Of a stretch of 64,000 bases of DNA, positions 1-8,268 are shown piece after piece. Within the stretch, counting starts at the first letter, position 1, and the number at the start of each line of letters is the position of its first letter. Source of the stretch: an uncultured Roseateles sp. Lineage in GTDB: Bacteria > Pseudomonadota > Gammaproteobacteria > Burkholderiales > Burkholderiaceae. A program made the position numbers and the translations under genes. The notes under the pieces were generated by a model. The model had not been told where the DNA came from. It searched no databases and saw nothing but the letters and a program-made list of their open reading frames with translations. The stretch is taken from NCBI GenBank assembly GCA_946886855.1, contig CAMPJJ010000004.1, positions 45,747-109,746 of the forward strand, read 5' to 3'.

Positions 1-1125
1 GCCGTCGCTCGACAGGTGCGACATCAGCGGCGCCGGCGAGCTGTGCGGATCGGTGGGCGTGAACGGCGACGGACCCGTGGCCACGGGCGGCAGCACCGTC
101 TCGGCTTCCTGCGCGTCGTGGCGGGAATCGCCCAGCCAGTGCTGGCCGGCCTCGCGCTTGTGCACGCGGTTGCTGCGCCACAGCAGCAGGCTGCTCGCCG
201 CCAGCGCCAGGCTGAGCAGGCTCAGGCCCAGCACCCAGATCGACGACGCGTTGCCGCCGCTGGCGGCCTGTTCACGCGCCGCCTGCAGTTCCTCGCGCAG
301 GGTGGCCATCGCCGCCAGCGAGCGCTTCTGCTCGGCCTGCATGTCGGCGAGCTGCTTCTGCATCGCCAGCATCTGCTGGCGCGCGTCCTCGGCAGCGCTC
401 GCGGCATTGGCGGCGGCTTCGGCCGCCAGCAGCGCCGGCGCGGGCGACTGCAGCGCCTCCACGGGCTCCAGCGACAGGCGCGGGGTCGCCGGGCGCGCGG
501 CGCGAGCCTCGCGCGTCGGCGCCTGGCGCGTCGAGCTCTGGCGCGGCTCCCGCGACGGCGCTGAACGTGCGGAAGGTGCGGAAGGTGCGGCGGCGCGCGG
601 CGTCGAGGCGCGTGCAGACGCCGGTTCGGACGGTCGCGCCGGCTGGCTCTCCTGAAGGGCCTGCAACGCGGGCGACACGGTCGCCGCGGCCGGCGGACCG
701 GGATCGACCAGCGGCTCGCCGTTCAGACCGGGCGGGTCGATGAACGCGGTGTACTGGCGCGTCAGCCGCGCCGGGCAGCCCACGCTGAGCTGCACCGAGA
801 CGATGGGCTCGTCGATGCGCTGCATGCTGCGCAGCCGCACGCCGGTGACGCGCGAGCCGTCGCCCTCGACCTGCCAGTGCAGGCCCGAGCTGGCCAGCGG
901 ATTCTCACCGGCGCTGACCTCCGCGCGCACGCATTCGGGCGTCACGGTCTCGCCCGGGTTGAGCTGGACGGGGAACAACAGGTTCAGCGGCTGGCCCAAT
1001 GACGATGCCGCCTGGGGGCGGCCGACACCGAGACTCCAGGCCGGCGCCGACATCATGAGGAGGGCAAGCACGAGAACGCTGTGCGGCGGCAGTGCGCCGC
1101 GCGGGTCGTGATGATCTCGATCCAT
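1..1125 (-). CDS. FimV-like protein, 3' part cut by the window edge
   Basis: The reading frame is open from ATG at 1125 to base 1, so at least 375 residues are present and the C-terminus is missing. In order: a basic start and hydrophobic signal segment (about 15-30), a FimV-type N-terminal domain (about 33-130, including LGQPLNLLFPVQL and VGCPARLTRQYTAFIDPP), a Pro/Ala/Ser linker, an alanine-rich coiled coil (about 240-290) and one membrane span (about 292-315). FimV/HubP proteins are inner-membrane polar organisers linked to type IV pili and peptidoglycan. No LysM domain is visible between the N-terminal domain and the span, which is unusual for full FimV. It is transcribed away from the Crp/Fnr gene. 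Family is fairly sure; exact role is not. Confidence 0.75.
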   Translation of the reverse strand, partial: MDRDHHDPRGALPPHSVLVLALLMMSAPAWSLGVGRPQAASSLGQPLNLLFPVQLNPGETVTPECVRAEVSAGENPLASSGLHWQVEGDGSRVTGVRLRSMQRIDEPIVSVQLSVGCPARLTRQYTAFIDPPGLNGEPLVDPGPPAAATVSPALQALQESQPARPSEPASARASTPRAAAPSAPSARSAPSREPRQSSTRQAPTREARAARPATPRLSLEPVEALQSPAPALLAAEAAANAASAAEDARQQMLAMQKQLADMQAEQKRSLAAMATLREELQAAREQAASGGNASSIWVLGLSLLSLALAASSLLLWRSNRVHKREAGQHWLGDSRHDAQEAETVLPPVATGPSPFTPTDPHSSPAPLMSHLSSDG

Positions 1126-1352
1126 TCCCGCTGTTGTTGCTGTTGGTGTGCGTTTCACTCTAGCACGGCACTTACAGGGACAAACCCGGAAAAGCGCCCT
1201 GGCTTCCCCCTGGATGCCCATCGCCCACGCATCATGCGCGCATAGTCGCGGCGTCTGCGGGCACGCCTCGGGTCCCTCACAATAGACCGGAAACAGGTCG
1301 GAACAAGCCGCGACGCCGGCGGTCCATCCCCACATTTCAGGAGACGGCTGGC

Positions 1353-2078
1353 TTGTCACGCCAGCGACAAAGCATGAACAGCTCGGTTCTTACAATTTCG
1401 GAACGCAACAACATCGAGACGGGGCCGTGGTTTTCCAAGCTGTCACTGCCGCTGCGCAGCGACATTCTGGCGCGCGCCACCGTGAGACGTCTCTCCGACG
1501 GGGCGCTGATGTCGGTGCGCGGGGAACCGGCCGAGGAATGGATCGGCGTGGCCAAGGGCGCGGTGCGGGTGAGCTCGGTGTCGCTTTCCGGCAAGCAGGT
1601 CACGCTGACCTATGTCGAACCGGGCATCTGGTTCGGCGACATCGCCCTCTTCGACGGCCTGCCGCGCACGCACGACGCCAGCGCGCATGGCGAGACCACG
1701 CTGCTGGTGATCCGCAAGCCGGATTTCCGCGACCTGCTGCAGCGCCACACCGAGCTCTACGAGGCGCTGCTGCGTCTGAACTGCCGGCGGCTGCGGCTGA
1801 TGTTCGACCAGGTCGAGGACCTCAACACCCGACCCCTGGCCTCGCGCCTGGCCAAGCAGATCCTGCTGCTGGCACGCAGCTACGGCGTGTCGCAGGGCGA
1901 GGAAGTCCGCATCGGCCTGCAGCTGGCGCAGGAAGATCTGGCGCAGCTGCTGGGCGCCTCGCGGCAGCGCGTGAACCAGGAGCTCAAGGGCTTCGAGCGC
2001 GAAGGCGCGGTGCGCGTGGAGCCGACCCGGCTGGTGGTGTTGAGCAAGGAAAAGCTGTTGGCCATCGCCAACCGCTGA
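1353..2078 (+). CDS. Crp/Fnr-family transcriptional regulator
   Basis: A 241-residue regulator with an N-terminal cyclic-nucleotide-binding-type beta-barrel (about 30-130; WFGDIALFDGLPRTHDA) and a C-terminal winged helix (about 165-230; QEDLAQLLGASRQRVNQEL). There is no N-terminal cysteine cluster as in oxygen-sensing FNR, so the signal is unknown. The TTG at 1353 is chosen because AGGAG lies at 1339-1343, nine bases upstream; the ATG at 1374 has no comparable site. The gene stands alone, divergent from the FimV-like gene and 88 bases before the phosphotransferase gene. The targets cannot be told from the sequence. Confidence 0.9.
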   Translation: MSRQRQSMNSSVLTISERNNIETGPWFSKLSLPLRSDILARATVRRLSDGALMSVRGEPAEEWIGVAKGAVRVSSVSLSGKQVTLTYVEPGIWFGDIALFDGLPRTHDASAHGETTLLVIRKPDFRDLLQRHTELYEALLRLNCRRLRLMFDQVEDLNTRPLASRLAKQILLLARSYGVSQGEEVRIGLQLAQEDLAQLLGASRQRVNQELKGFEREGAVRVEPTRLVVLSKEKLLAIANR

Positions 2079-2166
2079 GTGTTCCGGGAAGGTCGACCGC
2101 CTCGCAGCGGTCGGCGCCGTCTCCGGAACGCTCGGGTCACGAATCACGACAACTCCAGGAGACCTT

Positions 2167-3249
2167 GTGGACGACGCTTTCACCGGCACCCGCGCCCCTT
2201 CGCAATCGATGGATGCCGAGGCGCTCGCCGCCTGGCTGGCGCGCGAGATCGACGGCTTCGCCGGCCCGCTGACCATCGAGCAGTTCAAGGGCGGCCAGTC
2301 GAATCCCACCTACAAGCTGATCACGCCGGGCGCGACCTACGTGATGCGCGCCAAGCCGGCGCCGGTGGCCAAGCTGCTGCCGTCCGCGCACGCGATCGAA
2401 CGTGAATTCACCGTGATGCGCGCGCTCGCCGGCACCGACGTGCCGGTGCCGCGCATGCTGGCGCTGTGCGAGGACGAATCCGTCGTCGGCCGCGCCTTCT
2501 ACGTCATGGAATTCATGCAGGGTCGGGTCTTGTGGGACCAGACCCTGCCCGGCGCCGCCAACGCGGAGCGCACGGCGATCTACGAGGAGATGAACCGCGT
2601 CATCGCCGCACTGCATCGCGTGGACTTCCGCGCGCTGGGGCTCGAAGGCTACGGCAAGCCGGGCAACTACTTCGAGCGCCAGATCGGCCGCTGGAGCAAG
2701 CAGTACCAGGCGACCATCACCGGCCCGAACGAGGCGATGGACCGCCTGATCGAGTGGCTGCCGGCGCACATCCCCGAGTCGGCGCGCGACGAGCGCGAGG
2801 TCGCCATCGTCCACGGCGACTACCGGCTGGACAACCTCGTCTTCCACCCGACCGAGCCGCGCGTGCTGGCGGTGCTCGACTGGGAGCTGTCGACGCTGGG
2901 CCACCCGCTGGCGGACTTCAGCTACCACTGCATGTCCTGGCACATCCGCAAGAGCGGCGCGGCGCGCGGCCTGGGCGGCGTGGACCTGGCGCCGCTGGGC
3001 ATCCCGAGCGAACTCGACTACGTCCGCCGCTACTGCGAGCGCACCGGTCGCGGCGACGCGGCGACGGTGATGAAGGACTGGAACTTCTACCTCGCCTACA
3101 ACCTGTTCCGCATCTGCGCGATCCTGCAGGGCATCGCCAAGCGTGTCGAGGACGGCACCGCGTCCAGCCAGCAGGCCCGCGAGGCCGGCGCCGGCGCGAA
3201 GCCGATGGCGGAGCTGGGCTGGCAGTTCGCGCAGAAGCTCTCAGGCTGA
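2167..3249 (+). CDS. Phosphotransferase family protein (APH/ACAD10-like)
   Basis: A 360-residue protein of the aminoglycoside-phosphotransferase fold, in the branch usually found beside fatty-acid catabolism genes. The catalytic loop HGDYRLDN (about 218-225) and the metal-binding DWE (about 238-240) are intact, and the N-lobe carries [10 protein letters not shown]. The family is thought to phosphorylate small hydroxylated substrates such as 4-hydroxy acyl-CoAs; the substrate here is unknown. The GTG start is preceded by CAGGAGACC, a good ribosome binding site. The stop overlaps the end of the convergent LysR gene by 9 bases. Confidence 0.88.
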   Translation: MDDAFTGTRAPSQSMDAEALAAWLAREIDGFAGPLTIEQFKGGQSNPTYKLITPGATYVMRAKPAPVAKLLPSAHAIEREFTVMRALAGTDVPVPRMLALCEDESVVGRAFYVMEFMQGRVLWDQTLPGAANAERTAIYEEMNRVIAALHRVDFRALGLEGYGKPGNYFERQIGRWSKQYQATITGPNEAMDRLIEWLPAHIPESARDEREVAIVHGDYRLDNLVFHPTEPRVLAVLDWELSTLGHPLADFSYHCMSWHIRKSGAARGLGGVDLAPLGIPSELDYVRRYCERTGRGDAATVMKDWNFYLAYNLFRICAILQGIAKRVEDGTASSQQAREAGAGAKPMAELGWQFAQKLSG

Positions 3250-4194
3250 CGCCGGCCACGCCGCGATCACGGCGTCCCAGGGAGAAGGCGTGGGGAACAG
3301 CTCATCGAGGAAGCCGACGAAGGCCTTCACGGCAGGATTCGCGCGCCGGCTCTCCGGCCAGACCGCGGTGATCGTCGAACGATCCACGGCGAATTCGCTC
3401 AAGACCGGCACCAGCAGGCCCCGCTCCACGTAGGGCGCGGCGATCCACGACGCCGCCATGCCGACGCCTCCCCCGGCGGCCAGCACCTCCACGACCGCAT
3501 CGCTGACATCCACGACGATCGCGGCGTGAGGGGTGAATTCGACGAGGCGCTGCCCGACCTTGAACTGCCACTGCAGCGTCTGCCCCGAGGTCTGGTAGCG
3601 GAAGTTCACGCAGTCGTGCGTGCCCAGGTCCTCAGGCCGACGGGGCGTGCCTCGCGCGGCCAGGTAGGCCGGCGATGCGAAGGCGCTCAGGCGCACCGGC
3701 GACAGGCCGCGCGAGATCAAGCTGGAGTCCGGCTGGTTGCCGATGCGCACGGCGACGTCGATGCCCTCCTCCACGAGATTGACGTAGCGATCGCTGAGAC
3801 GCAGGTCGATGTGGACCTTCGGGTGGCGTCGACGGAACTCCGGGAGCGCCGGCGCCAGCAGGCGCGTGCCGATCGGCAGCGGCGCGGCGATCTTCAAGGT
3901 GCCTGCGGGCTCCGCCTTCGCGGCGACGGCCGACTGGACCACGTCGTCCGCCGCGCGCAGCAGCTCGAGCGCGCGCTGATGCAGGTCCCGCCCTTCCGGC
4001 GTCAGTACCAGGGACCGCGTGGTCCGCGTGAACAGACGCAGGCCGAGTTGCTGCTCCAGCCGCTGGATCGTCTTGCTCACTGCGGACGGCGAGACCGAGA
4101 GCGACTGCGCCGCCGCGGTGAAGCTGCCATGCGATGCGGCGCGCGCGAACGCGACGATGCCGGTCAGGCGCTCCAGGCTGATTTGTTCCGTCAT
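3241..4194 (-). CDS. LysR-family transcriptional regulator
   Basis: A 317-residue LysR regulator with an N-terminal helix-turn-helix ([22 protein letters not shown]) and a periplasmic-binding-protein-like effector domain (about 90-300). The start at 4194 ([10 protein letters not shown]) fits LysR length; an in-frame extension to 4248 would run into the divergent promoter. It is divergent from the quinone-oxidoreductase-like gene at 4309, with 114 bases between them, so the neighbour is its most likely target. LysR regulators typically also repress themselves; a short palindrome (4197-4209) sits right before the start. Confidence 0.92.
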   Translation of the reverse strand: MTEQISLERLTGIVAFARAASHGSFTAAAQSLSVSPSAVSKTIQRLEQQLGLRLFTRTTRSLVLTPEGRDLHQRALELLRAADDVVQSAVAAKAEPAGTLKIAAPLPIGTRLLAPALPEFRRRHPKVHIDLRLSDRYVNLVEEGIDVAVRIGNQPDSSLISRGLSPVRLSAFASPAYLAARGTPRRPEDLGTHDCVNFRYQTSGQTLQWQFKVGQRLVEFTPHAAIVVDVSDAVVEVLAAGGGVGMAASWIAAPYVERGLLVPVLSEFAVDRSTITAVWPESRRANPAVKAFVGFLDELFPTPSPWDAVIAAWPASA

Positions 4195-4196
4195 GG

Positions 4197-4209
4197 CACT
4201 TAACAAGTG
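4197..4209. promoter_or_regulatory. Short palindrome between LysR gene and its divergent partner
   Basis: CACTT-AAC-AAGTG is a perfect 5-base inverted repeat two bases upstream of the LysR start codon. Its position fits an autoregulatory operator, but the arms are short and chance occurrence is possible. Confidence 0.3.
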
Positions 4210-4308
4210 ATCGATGGAAGGATTATCAAACCGACGGCGACTATCCACACTGCGACTTCAGGACACCCCTGCGGTGTCGTCCCTCCCCATTTCGAGAAGG
4301 AAGCAGTG

Positions 4309-5322
4309 ATGACTCAAGACACGATGAAGGCCGTTCGGATCCACGAGTTCGGCGGTCCGGAAGTTCTTCGATACGAGGACGCGCCGATCCCGACCTTGAA
4401 GCCCGGCGAGGTGCTGGTCCGCGTCCACGCGGTGGCTGTCAATCCGCCCGACTGGTATCTGCGCGACGGCTACCGGAGCCTGCCCGCCGACTGGCGGCCG
4501 CAGGTCGGCCTGCCGGTCATTCCTGGCTCGGATGTATCGGGCGTCGTGGCGGCCGTGGCGGCGGACGTCACGGCGCTGACCGTCGGCGACGAGGTGTTCG
4601 GCATGGTGAAGTTCCCCAGCTTCGGCGAAAGCGCCGCCTATGCCGAATACGTGGCCGCGCCGGTGACCGATCTGGCGCGCAAACCGGTCGGCGTCGATCA
4701 CTCGCGCGCGGCCGGGGCGGCCATGGCGGGACTGACCGCATGGCAGTTCCTGATCGAACTCGGCCACGACGCGCCCAACCCCTTCCAACCCGAACGACAT
4801 CGTCCCGTGCCGCTCTCCGGCCGGACGGTGTTGATCAACGGCGCGGGCGGGGGCGTGGGGCACCTCGCCGTCCAGTTGGCGAAATGGCAAGGCGCGGAAG
4901 TGATCGCCGTCGCATCGGCCAAGCATGAGCCGTTCGTGCGCGGGCTTGGCGCCGACCACTTCATCGATTACACGGCCACGCCGCCGGAAGACATCGCGCG
5001 AGACCTCGACCTGGTCCTGGACACCCTCGGCGGGCCGACGACGGCGCGGTTCCTGCGCACGATCAAGCGCGGCGGCGCCCTCTTCCCGGTCTATCCGCTG
5101 GGTTTCGACGGAGCCGATGAAGCGGCGCGGCGCGGCGTCGCCGTGTCGTCGACGCAGGTGAGATCGAACGGCACGCAACTCGAAGCCTTGGGGCGGCTGC
5201 TCGCGGAGGATCGACTGCGCGTCGCGATCGACAGCACGTTCGCGCTGGCGGATGCGCGCCAGGCTCACGAACGGGCGGCCCGCGGCGGCATCCAGGGCAA
5301 GATCATCCTCAGCGTGGCGTGA
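4309..5322 (+). CDS. NADP-dependent quinone-oxidoreductase-like MDR protein
   Basis: A 337-residue zinc-independent medium-chain dehydrogenase/reductase. The N-terminal GroES-like domain (MKAVRIHEFGGPEVLRYED) is followed by a Rossmann domain with a glycine-rich nucleotide loop (INGAGGGVGHLAVQLA, about 178-193). The cysteine and histidine zinc ligands of true alcohol dehydrogenases are absent, so it probably reduces quinones or enones with NADPH. The ATG at 4309 follows GAAGGAAG; longer in-frame starts back to 4207 lie in the regulatory region. It is divergent from the LysR gene, its likely regulator. Confidence 0.88.
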   Translation: MTQDTMKAVRIHEFGGPEVLRYEDAPIPTLKPGEVLVRVHAVAVNPPDWYLRDGYRSLPADWRPQVGLPVIPGSDVSGVVAAVAADVTALTVGDEVFGMVKFPSFGESAAYAEYVAAPVTDLARKPVGVDHSRAAGAAMAGLTAWQFLIELGHDAPNPFQPERHRPVPLSGRTVLINGAGGGVGHLAVQLAKWQGAEVIAVASAKHEPFVRGLGADHFIDYTATPPEDIARDLDLVLDTLGGPTTARFLRTIKRGGALFPVYPLGFDGADEAARRGVAVSSTQVRSNGTQLEALGRLLAEDRLRVAIDSTFALADARQAHERAARGGIQGKIILSVA

Positions 5323-5357
5323 GATCGAACGCCCCTCACGGATGTCCGAGCGAATTC

Positions 5358-5386
5358 CTGAGCGCATGGATTTTCCAGGCTAGAAT
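5358..5386 (+). promoter_or_regulatory. Probable promoter of tRNA-Pro
   Basis: A -10-like TAGAAT at 5381-5386 lies 12 bases before the tRNA, with a weak -35 candidate CTGAGC at 5358-5363 and 17-base spacing. Confidence 0.4.
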
Positions 5387-5398
5387 GCAAGGCTCAGT

Positions 5399-5475
5399 CG
5401 GGGCGTAGCGCAGCCTGGTAGCGCATCTGCTTTGGGAGCAGAGGGTCGCGAGTTCGAATCCCGCCGCCCCGACCA
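5399..5475 (+). tRNA. tRNA-Pro (anticodon TGG)
   Basis: A 77-base cloverleaf including the encoded CCA. The acceptor stem CGGGGCG pairs perfectly with CGCCCCG, the D stem is GCGC/GCGC, the anticodon stem TCTGC/GCAGA encloses the loop TTTGGGA, and the T loop is TTCGAAT. It reads proline CCA codons. An intrinsic terminator follows within 15 bases, so it is a single-gene unit. Confidence 0.97.
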
Positions 5476-5487
5476 ACCAACACGAAA

Positions 5488-5520
5488 GCCGCAAGGAGTC
5501 CTGCTCCTTGCGGCTTTTCC
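5488..5520 (+). terminator. Intrinsic terminator after tRNA-Pro
   Basis: An 11-base stem, GCCGCAAGGAG pairing with CTCCTTGCGGC around a TCCTG loop, is followed by TTTTCCTTTT. Confidence 0.9.
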
Positions 5521-5527
5521 TTTTGGT

Positions 5528-5547
5528 CTGTCACTGAACCGTGTTGG
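5528..5547 (+). repeat. Left terminal inverted repeat of IS1595-type element
   Basis: CTGTCACTGAACCGTGTTGG. It matches the reverse complement of the right end at 19 of 20 bases. Confidence 0.8.
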
Positions 5548-5585
5548 CAGCATGTCGGCCAACGTGTTGACGGGGTGGGCTGGCG

Positions 5586-6527
5586 ATGAGGAAGAGGGAG
5601 TTCGAGCGGCTGGTTGAAGCACTCGGCGGGCTGACTCCTGCCCAGTTGCGCCAGGTGTCGCTGCGAGTCGGTGAATTGAACGACCGTCGTGAGGTCCAGG
5701 ACCTGACGGACAAACGTCGATGCGATGGGCGCCTGTCCGCACTGCGGGAACGCGGAATTCGCGCGCTGGGATCGCACAGCCACAGGGGACCAGCGGTACC
5801 GATGCGTCGGCTGCCGCAAGACGTTCACCAGCTTGACCGGCACGCCGTTCGGCCGCGTGCACGACAAGGCAAAGCTGCTGGAAAACGCCGCCTGCATGAA
5901 GGACCTGCTCAGCGTGCGCTAGGCTGCTGACCGGATGGGCCTCCACCGGAATACCGCTTTCCGCTATCGGCACCTCATGATGCCGTTGTTGGACAAGCAC
6001 CAACCAGGCGAGTTGCAGGGTGTCGCTGAGGCTGACGAGGCGTTCTTCAGACACTCCCACAAGGGCAGAAGCGAGGCATGCCGCGCCCGGCGCAGAAGCG
6101 AGGCACACCGGCTAGCAAACGGGGCACCTCGCGAGAGCAAGTCGCGGTGCTGACAGCAATAGCTCGGGGCTCGCGGAACAGCTTCATTGCGGTGCTGCCC
6201 TCGGTCCCGAGCGCCGCGACGGCGGGCGCCGCCGCAGGCCCCGTCTTGAAGCCCGATACGGTCCTCGTGTCCGACTCCGCCAGCGCATGTAAGACAGCCA
6301 CCAAAGCACTCGGTATGGTAGTTCGGCAAATCCCGCGCGGCACGCACAGGCTTGGGCCGTACCACATCCAGAACGTCAACGCTCCGCACTGTCGCATCAA
6401 GGAGGGCCTGAGGCCCTTCCGAGGCGTCGCCACGAAAAACCTGCCGGTCTACTTGGGTTGGTTCCGCTTCTTCGACCGAACAGCAGGCGCTGCGAAGCCA
6501 CAACAGCTCGTGCCTGACGCGATTGGC
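5586..6527 (+). pseudogene. IS1595-family transposase, broken by frameshifts and a stop
   Basis: Three stretches in two frames rebuild an ISXO2-like DDE transposase. Frame A from ATG 5586 gives the N-terminal helix region (MRKREFERLVEALGG). After a shift near 5715-5725 comes the zinc ribbon (CPHCG...RYRCVGC...FTSLTGTP). An in-frame TAG at 5920-5922 interrupts LSVR*AADRMGLHRNTAFRYRH. After a second shift near 6065 the catalytic core follows (VLKPDTVLVSDSAS, HIQNVNAPHCRIKEGLRPFRGVATK, YLGWFR). With two frameshifts and one nonsense codon it cannot make an active enzyme by normal translation. Confidence 0.88.
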
Positions 6528-6562
6528 GTGCCGACGAACAGCGACTACGGCGAGACGCTGGC

Positions 6563-7093
6563 TCAGCGCGAGAAGAACCACTCCATGAACTCTTCGGCAA
6601 CCTCTGGCGTCATCTCAAGGACGGCCTCGGCGACATTCCCGAACCCCTTGGCAGCGGCAACGGCGGAGAGCGCGCAGACCAGAAAGCCCTCATCCCATTC
6701 ACGCTCGGCCGCCTGGGCCACAAGCGATGGCAAAGCGGCCAAAGCAGCGAAGTAGTCGGCTCGCAGGTCGTCGGGTATCGCGACGTCCTTCTGTTGCCTC
6801 CACGCCTCAACGACGGCCGGGAACTGGAAGTAGGTGAAATCTGCCGTCGAAGGCGAAGTCGCCAGCGCCTTCACCACGTGCGGCACTGCGGCGAAGGACG
6901 CCGAGTAGACGTCGTTCTGGTGGGCCAGTGCGCTCCAAAGCGAGAACCAAGGTTCTTGGTTGTCGGCCGACGAAGGCAGTGACACGAACTGGCGAAGCAA
7001 ATCTGGGATGTCCAAAGCTCGCCCGTAGGCATGCTCCAACTCGCCCCACCGAGGGCTATCGAGGGCCAGGCACGAGACATCGAAGGTGGTCAT
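6563..7093 (-). CDS. Hypothetical passenger protein inside the IS1595-type element
   Basis: An intact 176-residue, mostly helical, acidic protein with no signal peptide or membrane span. Visible landmarks are DSPRWGELEHAYG near the N-terminus, then FSLWSALAHQNDVYSASFAAVPHVV (two pieces around residues 50-75) and an EFMEWFF C-terminus. The Trp-Leu-x-Gln-x-Asp-Val-Ala-Ser-x-Ala-Ala-Val-Pro-His pattern reminds me of small uncharacterised proteins widespread in Actinobacteria and Proteobacteria, but I cannot confirm this and name no function. It is transcribed towards the transposase remnant; no clear ribosome binding site precedes ATG 7093. Its intactness beside a ruined transposase suggests recent arrival or selection. 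Confidence 0.7.
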   Translation of the reverse strand: MTTFDVSCLALDSPRWGELEHAYGRALDIPDLLRQFVSLPSSADNQEPWFSLWSALAHQNDVYSASFAAVPHVVKALATSPSTADFTYFQFPAVVEAWRQQKDVAIPDDLRADYFAALAALPSLVAQAAEREWDEGFLVCALSAVAAAKGFGNVAEAVLEMTPEVAEEFMEWFFSR

Positions 7094-7168
7094 AGGGCAA
7101 GGGCAGGGTTTGACAAGCTAAGTGTCCCAGAGGCGTTCGCCTCGATGCCGCCAGTTGACGACTGGTCA

Positions 7169-7188
7169 CCAACACGGTTTAGTGACAG
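7169..7188 (-). repeat. Right terminal inverted repeat of IS1595-type element
   Basis: Plus strand CCAACACGGTTTAGTGACAG, the reverse complement of the left end with one mismatch. Confidence 0.8.
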
Positions 7189-7224
7189 AGGGCGCGCGTC
7201 CCGGGCGACGAAGCGTCTCGCGCC

Positions 7225-8154
7225 CTACTTCGACACCGCGCGCTTAGGACTCACCAGCTTAGGACTCACCAGCTTCGGCGCCATCGCGCCGACGGTCTTG
7301 CGCAGGTGCGCCACCACATGCTGCGCGCGCGCCGACAGCGGCCATTCGGCGCGGTGGATCAACCAGAGCGTGTCCACCACCGGCGAGCCGCAATCGAGCA
7401 CGCGGATCTCCTCCTGACGAGGGAAAGCGCGGCGCGCATGCCGCGTCAGGACCGTGAAGCCAAGCCCCCGCGCCACCGGCTCCAGCAGCAGGCCGATCTG
7501 GTTGCTGAAACCGCGCACCGGCAGGTCGCGCACGCCCGGCGAGCCGGGGAAGTGCCGGCTCAGCAGCCGGTTGGCCATCGCCTGTCCGTCGGGGTGATCG
7601 ATGAAGCCGATGCGGCGCAGATCGTCCCACTCGGCGCACTTCTCCGCCGCGGGCAGCACGAGCTCCAGCGGCTCCTCCAGGAAGGCGCAGCTCGCCAGCC
7701 GCGCATCGTCCGGCCGCAGCGTCACCAGCCCCAGTTCATAGCGGTTGTCGAGCACCGCCTGCAACACGTCGGGATCGGGCGCGAAGCGGTGCCGCACCAC
7801 CAGCCCGGGACGCTGCGCCTGCAGGTCCAGCAGGTGCGGATACACGAACAGCCCGATACCGCCCGGCGTGATCATGCCGACCTCGCCCTGGCAGGCATCT
7901 TCGTCGGCAAGCCGGCCGCGCAGGCGCTGGTCGGCCTCGTCGAGTTCGCGCCAGTAGTCCAGCGTCGCCAGACCGGCCGGCGTCAGTTCGATGGCCCTCG
8001 GGCGACGGATCAGCAGCGGTCCCAGCGAGGCTTCCAGATGCCGCACATGCTGGCTGACCGCCGCCTGCGTCAGGTCCAAGGCCTCGGCGGCGCGCGTGAA
8101 GCTGCCCAGCCGCGCCAGGGTGGCGAAGCTCCTCAGCCATTGGGGATTCAACAT
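7225..8154 (-). CDS. LysR-family transcriptional regulator
   Basis: A 309-residue LysR protein: helix-turn-helix at about 15-45 (FTRAAEALDLTQAAVSQHVRHLE) and an effector-binding domain after residue 90. ATG 8154 (MLNPQWLRSF) is preferred over the TTG two codons upstream. The C-terminus ends in a doubled peptide (KLVSPKLVSPK) caused by a perfect 15-base tandem duplication at 7243-7272. It is divergent from the Old Yellow Enzyme gene at 8269, the probable target. Confidence 0.92.
   Translation of the reverse strand: MLNPQWLRSFATLARLGSFTRAAEALDLTQAAVSQHVRHLEASLGPLLIRRPRAIELTPAGLATLDYWRELDEADQRLRGRLADEDACQGEVGMITPGGIGLFVYPHLLDLQAQRPGLVVRHRFAPDPDVLQAVLDNRYELGLVTLRPDDARLASCAFLEEPLELVLPAAEKCAEWDDLRRIGFIDHPDGQAMANRLLSRHFPGSPGVRDLPVRGFSNQIGLLLEPVARGLGFTVLTRHARRAFPRQEEIRVLDCGSPVVDTLWLIHRAEWPLSARAQHVVAHLRKTVGAMAPKLVSPKLVSPKRAVSK
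7243..7272. repeat. 15-base tandem duplication in LysR 3' end
   Basis: CTTAGGACTCACCAG occurs twice head to tail and keeps frame, adding five residues to the regulator's tail. Confidence 0.85.
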
Positions 8155-8268
8155 AAGCAAGTCTTATCGCGGCAATAAGGCCGCATCGCTTTCCATTATG
8201 GATCGCAGTTCCTAGACTGCCGCCTCCGCAGGTCTTTCCCTGCCCTCCTCTTCCTGCCCAAGGTCGCC

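Larger units (their letters stand above)
5528..7188. mobile_element. Decayed IS1595-family element with a passenger gene
   Basis: The element is bounded by 20-base inverted repeats differing at one position (5528-5547 and 7169-7188). It contains a broken IS1595-type transposase on the plus strand and one intact 176-codon ORF on the minus strand. IS1595-family elements are known to carry passenger genes in some subgroups. No 8-base target duplication is visible at these ends, so the exact boundary or later flank changes are uncertain. It lies just downstream of the tRNA-Pro terminator. Confidence 0.75.

Noticed and set aside
222..407. A 61-codon minus-strand ORF inside the FimV-like gene
   Set aside because: It lies in another frame of the longer, domain-bearing FimV-like frame.
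5517..5527. Target-site duplication of the IS1595-type element
   Set aside because: The bases outside the left repeat (T-rich) and outside the right repeat (GC-rich) do not match over 8 bases.
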